From assembly GCF_932526225.1 (NCBI RefSeq), contig NC_064034.1, positions 4,140,001 through 4,204,000 on the forward strand: DNA of 64,000 nt, in the 5' to 3' direction. This document shows positions 1 to 13,400 of this stretch, in pieces. The stretch's first letter is position 1, and the number at the start of each line of letters is the position of its first letter. Below the pieces are notes generated by a model. The model was not told where the DNA came from and made no database searches. It worked only from the letters and a program-made list of their open reading frames with translations. The translations under genes were made by a program, and so were the position numbers. This DNA comes from Nematostella vectensis. Its lineage: Eukaryota > Cnidaria > Anthozoa > Actiniaria > Edwardsiidae.

Positions 1-422
1 TTACCCTACGAGAAACGTGAAATTGTCCATTTTATCGTCCGTGAAACGTGATTTAACTATTTTTTGGCGGCTGGGAATGCCATTTTGCCTTGTTTCGGAT
101 CAAATTACGTGTCTTCTATAAAATGCCTTGATGATGTCTTCCAAAAATGTCGACTGACGTTAGCACCGCCTGCGCGGGAAATGAATTTAATTGGCTTCCC
201 AGAGGATAAGGGCTGGATCCAGATGGAAAAGGGTGCATTCCGTCTGGATCTCGGACTCGCTGATTCCCGTAATTCCTTTATCTGTAAAGTTGGGGTCAAA
301 TGTAGCGTATGAGCAGGTAAAACGCAACACATGATGTGACTTGGGGTGAGTATCTATGCTGTAGGCAAGTGCACTCTATCGCATGCCTTTTCTCAATAAT
401 TCACTAACCCGGCCAATTCCAG
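1..422. other. Upstream intronic DNA of the receptor phosphatase
   Basis: No exon can be called with confidence here. The first solid Ig exon downstream begins at 423 in phase 1, so this stretch should be intron or contain an earlier exon of the same gene. An open stretch around 64-285 is followed by a possible donor (T|gtaaag near 285) in the right phase. Its translation has no recognisable Ig or FN3 signature, so it is not called. Confidence 0.4.
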
Positions 423-3400
423 CTCCCGCCAAAATCAAGTCCAGTCCACCGGCAACTGTACAGTACAAAGAGGGAGAGGTGAAAAAGCTAGTATGTAAAG
501 CGACCGGCAAGCCGAACCCGTGGGTCATCTGGTACAAGGATGGGAAAGAGGTTATGAAGCGGAAAAAGCGCGCCGAGATTGCTTTCGACCCGGTCACCGA
601 CGCTGATATGGCGTCTTATAAATGCGTGGCGCAAAATAGCGGCGGGAAAGAAGAGCGAGTGACCAATGTTACGGTCATGTGTAAGTATGGCCACAATTGT
701 TATAATAACTGAATTAAAACCAGAATCTTTCTATTAATAAGATGATACAGGACGGTCGGAACGGTACAAAGCCATTGCGTACACTCACAAGACGGGCCCA
801 TACTCTTACGACTCGCCCACCACAAGTCCTCATAGGGGATTCCCATGACAAGAAGCTCAACGCATATGACTTTTTACGATGCAAAAAGGTTCTTTCTACA
901 GCGGAAAGGTTCTTACTACAGCGTCTTTTCTAACGGACTAGTAAATTCTTGTCAGGTTTTAGACACTAAAATGCAAACCAAAGTAAATAGTATCTGTAGA
1001 ATAGCGCAAAACGGTGTCCATAGATAGAGCTTTACTGTAACAAGGTTTTCCATTATCGGAGAGTTGGCTTTATGTTTGTCACTCACTAATAGTTGCATCC
1101 GTCTGTCGTAGTCAAACCCAAAGAAACCACATTAAGGACCGACGCTAATGGAAACACAGTGAGCGTGGGAAGTACTGTCAGCTTCTTCTGTGCTGCTCGG
1201 GGCTACCCGAAACCCACGTACAAGTTCTACATCAAGGCTCGCGGACAGCCCCCAAGGAGACTGGACTACAGAGATGCAGAGCTCACGGGGCACATCAAGA
1301 ACCTAGGGGTGGTGGACTCTCGGTGGCACGGCACATACATTTGCATACCGAGCAATTCCGTGGGCGAGGGCCCAAGACAGGAACTCCTGCTATATGTCCG
1401 CTGTGAGTATGGCACGGTCACTTGTTTAGATATTGTCAGTTGTTATGGCCCGGCCATGTGTTTTCTGTTTTTGTGCTGTTATGTCCGCTGTGAGTATGGC
1501 ACGGTCACGTGTTTAGATATTGTCAGGTGTTATGGCCCGGCCACGTGTTATCTGTTCTTGTGCTGTTATATCCACTGTAAGTATTATATGGTCACGTGTT
1601 TAGATATCGTCAGCTGATATGGCCCGGCCTCGTGTTTTCTGGTTTTGTGCTGTTTATGTCCGCTGAAAGTATGATATGGTCACGTGTTTATCTTTGTACT
1701 GGCACAGTTACTTGTTAGACTGCTATTGTGCTTGAAGTTATATGAGTTATTAGACATGTGCGTCTGCGATTGAATGTCAAATGCACCATAGGCATGGTCC
1801 TTAGATGTTTGATGTACCAATTGTACCAGTTTCGTTGTACCAAGAGCGATTACGTAAAATATCACGCGGCTTGTTTCACTTTTTGAAAATAACGAGCCAC
1901 TCCCTGGCTTGGGACCGAGAGCCTCGCGGAGTGCCTGGCACTAGCAGATAAAAAAGGAGTAGTCCTCCCTAGGGCTTTTCTCTAATAGAAAGACATAAAA
2001 ATGTGCCCCCAATTTCATATTTCGTCACTAGCATGTCGCTTGCGATTAATTACAAAACTTAATTACACCCTGTGTGGTAGGATTACAAAAAGACATTGTT
2101 TTGACCCAAATCCTAAAGTTGAATCCTACCCAGACGTTAATTGCTTTTATAAACAGTCAATGACCTCTTCTTAATAATGCCTTGTGGTACCCAGCCACTT
2201 CCAATTCATTGGAACCCGGATATTAAACCCGTTTCCCGCTGTTTAAATATTTAGTAAAACGTGTTGTCGTAATTTAGGATGGCTTTTGTCTTTCTAACCT
2301 GACAACAAAGAGCTTCGGGCGGGAAAAGTAAAAAATGATACCCTGGGAACCGCAATGCCCCTGAAACCAGATCCCCAAAGTCGTTAATTGAAATATTACA
2401 AGAACACCTCTGTTAAATTCGTTCTTGAAGTCGTTTTCCGAGCGCATGGCAATAGAGTTGTTTTACACGTAAAGATTCGCATGCTATTTTTTTTTTACAA
2501 CTGATGCGTTTTAGCCTTTCCCTGATTAACGCAAACTCTTTCATGGTGCCACTGTAATAGTCATGTTTAGTGTACACCGACGTCAAATAAAATTGGAAAT
2601 GATTTTCCGTGTTCTATGAATGTAATCCGCTTACAACCTCCAAATAAAAGGACGTTGTAGGACGTCCAGGAGTTTCTAATTAAAGAGACGGATTTAAGCA
2701 TTGAGGCGTTGCCAACGACAGGTCATGTCATCATTTGTGCCTGATAGAAATTACCTTGACATGCGAAAATATATAGAAATTACAGCGAATGTGTTTTATT
2801 GAAAGCTTACCAGCATTTTGGGCGTGACAAATTATATTTCAGCTATCAACATGATGAAAGTTTCAAACTGTTTTGAACATGATTAATGTTTGATATGTTT
2901 TTGTTAGCCTTGAGCATGCGCAGTGTGCTGTGTTTAATCTGTTCACCATAAACCTGCGTTGTACGTTATGATAAAATTTATTGCATTGAACGTGGTTGAA
3001 ACTGTCAGGTTTTTTGAGTATGCGCATTACGGTATGTTGAGACTGCCCGCGTTCTTGAGCATCGTGGTGCGTTGTGTTGAAACTTTTCCCGCGTCTGCAA
3101 TGTGTCTCTTATCCTTTCTTTCCCTTCCAGACCCCCCTCAGATAATTCGTCCACCACGTGACATGAATGTAGACGAGGGCGACCAAAAAACCATAGTGCA
3201 GTGCCAGGCCGACGGGTACCCCAGCCCTCAGATCACGTGGCTCAAGCTGTCGAGGCCAGACCAGATCCTAAGCAAGGGGGAGACGTTCTTTATCACAAGT
3301 GTGACCAGAGAGGATCATGGGTTATACCGCTGCATGGCGCGGAATAACGTTGGGGCAGCCGCCATCAAGGACTTCACAATCAACGTCCGATGTACGTAGA

Positions 3401-4452
3401 ATTATAGCTACCGGTAGGCTGAAAATGTTTGATGCTAAGGGCGGAGTGGGTGTGGGTGGGGGGGGGTGGGGCTTGAATGTTTCTATAGACCGTTTTCACG
3501 ATGTTGCGCCACAGATTGGCGAAACACAGCTGTTCAATAATGCGGACGAAGGAGAATTTTACTCCTCGAAAAAAGCACTTTTTAGCTTCGTCTGTAAACT
3601 TCACTTCGTACGACCTTTTAGATCAGCCGTGGGCCGCCAGTCTGTGGGATTTTGGATGCGCACGCAACATCGCAGGGGCGGCGGAGTGGTCCAATAAGTG
3701 AAGGGGGGGAGGCGAAAGTTGGGGGGAGGGGTGGTTGGTGGTTTCATAGGGGAGGGGTGGTTGGTGGTTTCAGGGGGAGGGGTGGGTGGTGGTTTCAAAT
3801 TCCCAAGAATGCAGGGAATAAAATAGATTTTTATGCACGGGATTTTAAACTTTTCAACAAATTTGTTTTTGGTTGCCTATGTACCGCTTGAAACCCGTTG
3901 GTTTAAAAAAAACGTTCATATGTAAAGAAACATCCGCTCGCGAAAGTGGAGGGGGGAGCTGCCCCCTCCCCCCACTTTCAAAAGTGGGGGGCTGGCGACC
4001 CCCCTGCCACTCCCCTTCCGCGGCCCCTGCACCGTGATAAGACCTATAGGCTGAGCCCCAGGTTTACTGTACCCAACAGCACTGTTCTCGCTGTCTGCAC
4101 GGGTCTCGTATATGGAGGTGGGTCTGGGAGAAACGTTATCATAACAGGTCAATAAACTGACATAACTTCCCTGTCACTGTCTTATCCTCAGATCCCCCGG
4201 TCATCAACACCACAGCCTCTAGCAGGCAAGTTGCCGCCTGGATAGGATACAGAGCTACCCTAGACTGTTATGCTGATGGGAACCCTTTGCCAAAGTACAC
4301 ATGGCGAAATGCTAGCGGTGTGATCGCGGTCTCGGAGACTGGCGGCAAGTTGACTGTTACTGCGCATGACAATAGTGCATTTGGTGATTACACTTGCGAG
4401 GCGTCGAATTCCCGCGGCCGTGACTCGCACACTGTCACACTCATCAAAGTCG
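423..4452 (+). CDS. RPTP ectodomain: four Ig exons
   Basis: Four exons, each phase 1 to phase 1, each code one I-set/C2-like Ig domain. Exon 423-680 has the B-strand Cys in 'KKLVCKATG', the Trp in 'WVIWYKDG' and the F-strand 'ASYKCVA'. Exon 1112-1402 has 'VSFFCAARG' and 'GTYICIP'. Exon 3131-3391 has '[10 protein letters not shown]', 'ITWLK' and 'GLYRCMA'. Exon 4192-4452 has '[10 protein letters not shown]' and 'GDYTCEA'. These domains normally bind extracellular or cell-surface ligands. Vertebrate LAR-type receptors have three Ig domains and R2B receptors one, so four or more is unusual. Intron 681-1111 shows nothing else. Intron 1403-3130 carries a tandem repeat at its start, and intron 3392-4191 a MITE copy and G-rich low-complexity DNA. 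Confidence 0.9.
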
Positions 4453-7400
4453 GTAAGAGGCAAGAATGTCTACCTTGTAGTGTAGATATTATTTGCGCTT
4501 CTTTTTTACCCATATGTATAGTAAAGTACAATAGCCCGGTATCAAGAACTGGGGCGATTCCAGGCGTTCAATTCTCGGGAAATCAACGCAATCACTGCAG
4601 CAAAAGTGCTCTATTGAAAAAGTTCTTTATAGTGCAAGAGGCTTATAATTCTCGAATAAAACAAGAGAAAAGCTAAACTTGTGAGCCTTAGGGTGGTGTT
4701 ACATTGTATCGTAAAATGTTTTTGACCGTGTAACATGTCGCGCAACACAACTTTCCGCGCATCATTTCACTCAACAACATGTTTTGTGTTTTTTAACCCG
4801 CTTCCAAAACATGCAACACAGAATGACGAATATCTGGAAAGTAATTCCGTGTAACATTTGTTTGGCAGAATGTCAGAATGGATACGATACAATTTATTTG
4901 TTGCATGTTAACCCGTGTGACACCACTTTATGCTCATGTGCTCACCTCTGTTTCCTCTTACAATCTATCCAACCTTGGCTTGTATTGGTATGTATAGTAT
5001 AATCGTGCGCATAGTGGCAGTATCCACATGTTTATCTCACTTTAACGTAATCTCTTTCAGGCAAACCTGGTCCTATCACACTAAACGTGAATGTCCGGAC
5101 GCAGAACTCTCTACACGTTCAGTGGGCCGTTTCGGACACAGGGCAGAGTAAGATCATGCATTTCACACTCAAGTACAAGCTTACCGGACCGAAGACTTCG
5201 TGGGTCACACTGCCGATCCTCCAGGCGAAGATTTCTAAGTATGTGGTGAAGGAATTGGAGCCTTTCACGTCATACACATTGCGACTTACCGCGACCAATG
5301 AGTACTTCACGAGTGAACCTGTAGATGTCACCACTATGACCACGGAAGCAGGTGAGAGAGGGACGCATACAGTCGCGACATATCAGAGCTAGGGGGGGGG
5401 GGGGGGGGGTATAATAGGCGCGAGGATGGCAAACAAGCACAAGAACAAAAATCCAGGGGCGGATCCAGGAAAATTCTGACTTTGTTAAGGAAAAAATGCG
5501 CTGAACACTTTCGCCTCCATTAAATTAACAGAATGAACAGCTCATAAACGTACCAATTCTAAACAGGTGTAATCGGAGGCCATCTGTAAGCGCACAAAAC
5601 CCGCTATCCCTAAGAATTATGTTTTTTACTACAATCCCGTTATTATTCCTTTAATGAAACCATATCAAGAAAATTCAGCCCAAAATTGTCGTTTTTGCCG
5701 AACGCGGTCACTTCCATATAAGGAAACTAATATTTTCCTTATTTGGAAAAACTGTATGATTGTTGATATTTTTTAGGTGAGCGTCCTCCAGGCGCTTCGT
5801 AAACTCTATGACTTTTAATCAGAAGAGAAAAATAGTTACTGTTACCATCTTTAGTCAGTTGTGAAGGTCTCTGAATAGAAACTAAGATTCCTCGGTACCA
5901 GACCCCCAAAACGACAATGTTTTGTTCATATGCAAATGCAGCAAAAGGCTAATTTGCGAATAAACTGGCATTTGACTGTCATATCTTAATTCACTTTTTT
6001 TTTACCGATATCGAAGATGGGAAGCAAAGTTTCGTGACGGGGGTGACAGCAAGTGGGAGGTAGCGATAAATAGGTGTGGAGGTGTGGAGTCAACAGATCA
6101 TAATCGCTGACGGTGATTTGTTCCCATAGCGTCTTCCGAGCCTCGAGACATCGTCGTTTTCCCAGTCAACAACTCGGCCGTAACCGTCAAATGGCAGGAG
6201 CCGGCCAAAATCAACGCGAAGAGCTTGTCAGGCTACACAGTGCTTTACTGCCGTATTCCCGAGTGCGATGGGTTAGCGTCCGAGGCCACACCACGCGTAT
6301 CTGTCGCTCATAACATCACGACCGCCGTCATTGGCTCGCTCCAGGCCTTCTCAAACTACACTGTCAGAGTCAAGGCATTCAACACTGTGGGCGGAGCGGA
6401 AAGTAAATCTGTGTTGGTCACCACGGCCATGGCAGGTACGAAAAGGGTATTGTTGATAACTATAATGGGGATTTTGGTGGTGATCATGAGGATAAAAATA
6501 ATTGAGATGATGATTAAAGTGTTGTTGATGTTGGTTATGGCTGTGATTGCAGTAGGTGATTGTGATAGATTATTATTATTATTTTTTATGTTGATGATAT
6601 GCTGTTGTTGTTGATGATAGTGGTGAGGTGGCAGTAGTTGTTGATCATAGCCCTGGTGATGATGGTGATTACGTTCGGTGATGGCTTTATGATTATTATG
6701 ATTATTGTGATGGCTGTAGATAATGGTGTAGATAACATCGTTATTCGTGATTTTGAAGGTCACTCCAAAAGTTTATCATTCCATAGAGAATCTGTATCTA
6801 AATAAAGAGTCTTTTTCTCTCCCCAGCCCCTTCCGTGCCAGAACTGCTAAAAGTCAACACTTCTGGATTTGAGGTTCGCTTGAGATGGAACCGTCCGCGC
6901 ATGCTCAATGGCGAGATCACCATGTTTCGTGTTAGATTCCAGTGGAAGCTTTTAAATGACGGCTCCTACTCCGAGGAAGAACTCTTAATCCCCGCGGATG
7001 TCACAGATCGGCGGAGACGGCAACGGCGGAGAGTTAAGCACACGAGGCTTCATTTTAACGTACTACGTCTTCGCCCTCAGCGCGAAATGCTGATCAGCGG
7101 TCTGTATCCATACGCGCAGTACACGATAAGCGTGTGTGAAGGAACTGGAGGGATTAATCGCGGGGTGATGTGGGGTCCTTATAGCGATCGCGTGTCTGTG
7201 GAGATGCCCGAAGGACGTAAGTATTTGTGGGGTGTATAGCGAGTAAAAGGGGGGGGGGGGATGTGTGTGCCAAGAAAAGGTTACAATATGAGAATTATTG
7301 TAGGCGTGGAAACATTTATTTTCAATTGTCCAAATTAAAACATTGTGTTGAAAAATATTGCGTGTGAAAATATCCAAATTTGCCGTACCGGGTACGACGT

Positions 7401-10400
7401 GCTGCAATAATGTCACGTTATCGTCACGATACGGTAACGACACGCCACTAGGCACCGGTGACTAGCGATGCGACGACACGCTCACGCCACTGTAGGGTAC
7501 AATAGAGTACAACACGTAACCGTGTCTCGCATTTAAATCTTCGAGTAAACTTTGTCTTGATTACATCGAAAGATGGGTAAGCAAAACGATTTTATCTTGC
7601 TTGTAGCGCCAAGTAGACCCGTGAATTTGGGAGCGTACTCTACGGACTTGGACAGCCTGAGCATCTCATGGGAGCGACCGGACTACCCTAATGGCAAGAT
7701 TCGACAGTATACCATCATGTACTCCAACACCACGGGCCGCAACTACAGCGTCAACATACGAGAGGACCTGAAGAGCGAGGGCTTTAAATACCATTTGAAG
7801 GGGTTAAGGCCGTACAGCCCATACACCATACGGGTAAGGGCTTGAGCCATGCAACACTTACACCATACGGGTAAGGGCTTCGGCCATACAACACTTACAC
7901 CATACGGGTAAGGGCTTGGGCCATACAACACTTACACCATACGGGTAAGGGCTTCCGCCATACAACACTTACACCATACGGGTAAGGGCTTAGGCCATAC
8001 AACACTTACACCATATGGGTAAGGGCTTAGGCCATACAACACTTACACCATATGGGTAAGGGCTTAGGCCATACAACACTTACACCATACGGGTAAGGGC
8101 TTGGGCCATACAACACTTACACCATACGGGTAAGGGCTTGGGCCATACAACACTTACACCATACAGGTAAGGGCTTGGGCCATACAACACTTACACCATA
8201 CGGGTAAGGGCTTGGGCCATACAACACTTACACCATACGGGTAAGGGCTTGGGCCATACAACACTTACACCATACAGGTAAGGGCTTGGGCCATACAACA
8301 CTTACACCATACGGGTAAGGGCTTGGGCCATACAACACTTACACCATACGGGTAAGGGCTTGGGCCATACAACACTTACACCATACGGGTAAGGGCTTAG
8401 GCCATACAACACTTACACCATACGGGTAAGGGCTTGGGCCATACAACACTTACACCATATGGGTAAGGGCTTCCGCCATACAACACTTACACCATACGGG
8501 TAAGGGCTTAGGCCATACAACACTTACACCATACGGGTAAGGGCTTTGGCCATACAACACTTACACCATACGGGTAAGGGCTTGGGCCATACAACACTTA
8601 CACCATACGGGTAAGGGCTTCCGCCATACAACACTTACACCATACGGGTAAGGGCTTAGGCCATACAACACTTACACCATACGGGTAAGGGCTTAGGCCA
8701 TACAACACTTACACCATACTGGTAAGGGCTTAGGCCATACAACACTTGCACCATACGGGTAAGGGCTTGGGCCATACAACACTTACACCATACGGGTAAG
8801 GGCTTGGGCCATACAACACTTACACCATACGGGTAAGGGCTTGGGCCATACAACACTTACACCATACGGGTAAGGGCTTGGGCCATACAACACTTACACC
8901 ATACGGGTAAGGGCTTGGGCCATACAACACTTACACCATACGGGTAAGGGCTTGGGCCATACAACACTTACACCATAGGGGTAAGGGCTTGGGCCATACA
9001 ACACTTACACCATACGGGTAAGGGCTTTGGCCATACAACACTTACACCATACGGGTTAGGGCTTCGGCAATACAACCCATACACGATATGGTTGATGACA
9101 TTGGCCGTAGACCCCATACACGATACAGGTAAAGACATTGGCCGTTCACCCCATACACCACATAGCCGTATCAAGCCTTGAATTATTGGGTGGTAGGGAG
9201 ACGATACAAAAACATTAAGAAAACAATTGGGGGCACAGCCACGCCCCTACTAGTCATTTTCTTATAACCATACGGGTAAGGACATTAACTGTACACCCCA
9301 TACACGATACAGGTAAGGGAGGGTAAGAGAATTGGCCATAGACCCATACCCGATACAAGTAAGGGAATTAGCCATACCTACCAGATACTTAGACAATACC
9401 CCAACCACACCTTGGGCTATCTGAATTGTTATTTGAGGTAGCAAAATTGGAATAAAGAGGCCTAATGCTCCAAACGAAATATGTGGCACATCGTCAATAT
9501 TTCGTATCTGTTTATTGTTTCGTTATATTTATGTTTTCCAATTCTACACGTCGTGACGTATATTTCATTTTCACGAGACAGCGATAAACTCTGCGGTTTC
9601 AAGACTAACCGCGCTACAAATGAATTTATTGGCAAGCGAACAATTTAGATCGATGACTGAATCAGTCTACAAGGTAAAGAGGAACCCTTTACATTTGGAA
9701 CAAGCTCTTAGGCATTGAGACTAAGACAAGAGAGTAATATAAGTCAGTATGCTTATATCACCTGTGGCATCGCCACTATCAGATGGCAGGCTTGTTGAGT
9801 GCGCCTGGGACTTGTTGCATTGGTAAATGTGACTGTGTTTTGTTTTTCTAATGTTTTTCTTTTCTTTTCAGGTGAGGGCGTACACTCTGTATGCTGGTCC
9901 GTTTAGCGATCCAGTTCACGCTAGCACGGGACTACAAAGTATGTGCAAATTACAAGTACAGTGGAATGCGCGGTAGCGTATTGTTTAATCCGAAACTTCC
10001 ATTATTACTGTTGAATTGTGTTTAAAATTCTTATTTCGGGAGTTATTGGAGCAGCACATAAGTCTGAAGAAATTTAACATTAACAATGTAGGGTCGTGGC
10101 TACGACAGGCACGTGATCTATTAGACAGACGGTCCACTATAAATTTTATATTAATTTAATTAATAAAGATTGTAAGATCAAAATGGCAAATAAGATTCAA
10201 TACTTCTCATTTCTTGATGCTATATGATAACCAAAGGCATGATAATCTTAACCCGAAGTAGCTCCATCAAAGTTAGTGTCAATCAGGAAAGGAAATATAA
10301 CCCAACGATAAATGGCTATTAACGGAATGCTGACGCATGTACTTAACAGGGGTGAATAACAGCATGAATAACTCAACGGCCGAGTTTAACGCAACCAGCG

Positions 10401-13400
10401 CTGCCTCGGCGGCGAGCCTTCCCACCGCCGTCACGACTCTCGCACAGAAGCATGAAACAGTGGCTTCTTCCGAGCAGAGGGACTGCCGCGATCCGCCCTG
10501 TCAGTGCTTTTGATTAAACGCATTTAGTCATTGCAGCCATCAAGAATTCCCCAAAGGCCGATTAAGACAGCATGATTTAGTCATTTGCGACCTGCCTACG
10601 ACATGTCTTAGCCTACATTACATACTACGAGTTTCGTAGTCGAGTATAGAGTTGTTAGCCGATTTACACTCTTCGACTCAAGTGGTAGAGGTGTTACGGA
10701 CAAGTCGCATACGACTAAATCGCGCTGCCTAAACCAGTCTCAAGATTTTGTCACTTTGTAAACGAGCCTTGCAATGTTAAAAGTGTGCATTGCGTTAATA
10801 GAAGTATTGCATGACCAAAATGCGGTGTGACTAAAAGGAATTGCGTGACCAAATTGTCTCAACTCATTCTGTCGCATCTTGTTGGGGTCCTGATGGCTGT
10901 AAGTGACGCTAAGAAGTCAGGAGTTTGCCATTTGCAATCTAAACATCGACACAATTTTGACAGCCTAAAAACATAACAGTGTTACGCACCTACATAAAGT
11001 GGTTTTCAAAATCCCGTAAAGTTTAATAGTCAAGCCAGAACAAAAGAGGACACTGACATTACAATGTATTAGTACTCAATAAATTAAAAAGTATTTCACG
11101 GGTTTTTGAAAACCACTCTATAATAATCGCTGAATACTAAATTGCTATTTAAAAGCTAATATAAACACCCAACAAATAAACAACCATTGAATATAAAACA
11201 TCTTATGAAACTCATAAGCAATCCGTTTGCATCTATTAGCAATGCTATCTAAACGCTCAACAAATAGCAAACCATTAAATACCATGGACATGATACTAAG
11301 TTTACTAACCATTACAGTACAACGTTGTCCAACATTGCTTCAGTCACGGTGTTGATACACTGTTGTGCTGATATCTTGGGCGTGCAAGCATTCATTTTCC
11401 ATTGTCAACCAATACCAAGCTCAACATAATGTACAAAATCCACAACATTGTTCAGTCCAACTCTGCGCGTACTTCTTACAAGGGTTTCGATGTTTTTTGT
11501 GTGCTACGCCTTGTCATCATGTTGCTCACTACTTTGTCAACCACACCGCTTTACTCTGGTATCATTCCTCGCCTGTGGACGATACCTGCTCTTTGAAGAA
11601 GTATATTCCTCACACCACCTAACTCCGGATCGTTCCTCGCCTTTAGATGATCACCTGTTCTTTGAGGAAGTATATTCCTCCCCTGTATATGATCAATTGT
11701 TCTTTTCTCGTGTTCTTTTCTCTCACCTGTTCATAAAATGAGTATATTCCCTGCTTATTATTACTATTTGCTGTTGGTTTATCTAAGCCCTTATGTATTC
11801 CTTGCTTCAGGTCCTAACACAGCTGCGCGGGAGAGCGAGATGGATTCCGGCTCGCTGTTCGGTGGAGTGTTTGCCGGTATCATCCTCTTTGCGTTTGTTA
11901 TCATCATCGCTGTCCTATTAGTGAGGTAAGATACTTGGGTAGAAAAGGAGGGGGGGGGAAGATAGGAAAAGAAGGCGAACAGAAGGAGTGGATACTGTTA
12001 TCATCGTTGCTCTCAGCTAGTTGGTATTCTTTCTCTGGTGTTCTGCCCTAGGGAAGGTCCGGTGTAATGAAGGAAAATTCAGGTTGAAGAGACAGGAAAT
12101 GGGGTTAGGTATTAGGAAAACCAGGAGAGACGCTAGATAAAGAGATGGTAAGGAAAGGTGACAAAAAAGGAAGGATTAGTGGAATATGAAAGGATAAAAA
12201 AAAGCGGAGGAGTTGGGATGATGTGCAAAAAGAGGAGGGGCATATGGGTGGGGTAGACGATAACGAAAAGTGATATTTGAAAAGATCAGTAGTCGTCAGA
12301 AGAGATGGAAAATAGCAAGGGAAGAAATCAGGAAGTTGGTAAACAATAGTAAAGACTGGCTAAGATTACCATTATTTGCTGTAGGAACCGGCGCCGTAAA
12401 CGAGATTCGACAGAACTGAAAGGGAACCGATATGGTGTGGCCAACTCCAATGACAGTGGGATCGGAGAAAAGGAATCCCTTGATAACGTACCGGGAGTCA
12501 AGTACATGCAAGGGCGGAGGGGATCTGAAGGTTCGGAGGCCTGGGTTTGAATTAGGGAATGTTTGTGGTAGATAAGTAGCTAGATCGCATACTATGATTG
12601 GTCTGTATTATCACGTGGTTTCATGAGAAACATGCCTTGAATGGATTTTTAACTTGAGATAACTAAATCCGGAACACTCCCCGCAAGGATGCATAATTAT
12701 GTGAATAGAGCTTAGAAGAAGCTGTAACCGTGCTAATCTGACTGTATACTACTATTGACTACGGTATACGACTCGCACACAAAGAGACCAATTCACGCCA
12801 AACCATTTCATATGGTGAACATATGAACTTTAGAGTCATGACTGACTTCAGACAAATGGACCATAGTAAACGAAAGAAGTAAAAGTTTAAATTGAAGTTG
12901 AAGAGCTAACTCGATCTATTATGATGTAACAATTTATATTGGTCTGTTCTTGCAATAACTTTTGCAATCCATATTGGAATTTTTTTAATGTTAAATTCGC
13001 CTGAATTATTTTTTATTTATGCAGGAACATATAAATGTAGCTCACTATAAAACAAAGTTATTGCTGTTCAAATAATCGTTTATGTATTAAATCTTTATTT
13101 GAGGCTTTCGATACTGTCAATACCTTTTCTCATTTAAATTTTCATGTAGAAGTTTGTGAGAATAAATCTAAATCTCTAGTAAATTAATATAGATTAAGTA
13201 GTTCCATATAAACATCAAATGCTTATAATTTTATATAAAAAAAATAATTTGTTAATATATTAGGCAGATTAAACCAACATTTATGGCCATTATTATTAAC
13301 TCTGTAAGTACTTCAACCGAGTGATGAAGATATGACACGATGTAAAATAATAAGCAATTCTAAAAACAACGACTCCCCAGTGTTACTGTTCCTTTAAATG

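Noticed and set aside
64..312. Possible upstream exon of the receptor phosphatase
   Set aside because: A phase-compatible donor near 285 exists, but there is no clear acceptor or domain motif.
6225..6763. Open frames on both strands past the FN3 exon
   Set aside because: They come from trinucleotide-rich simple sequence in the intron.
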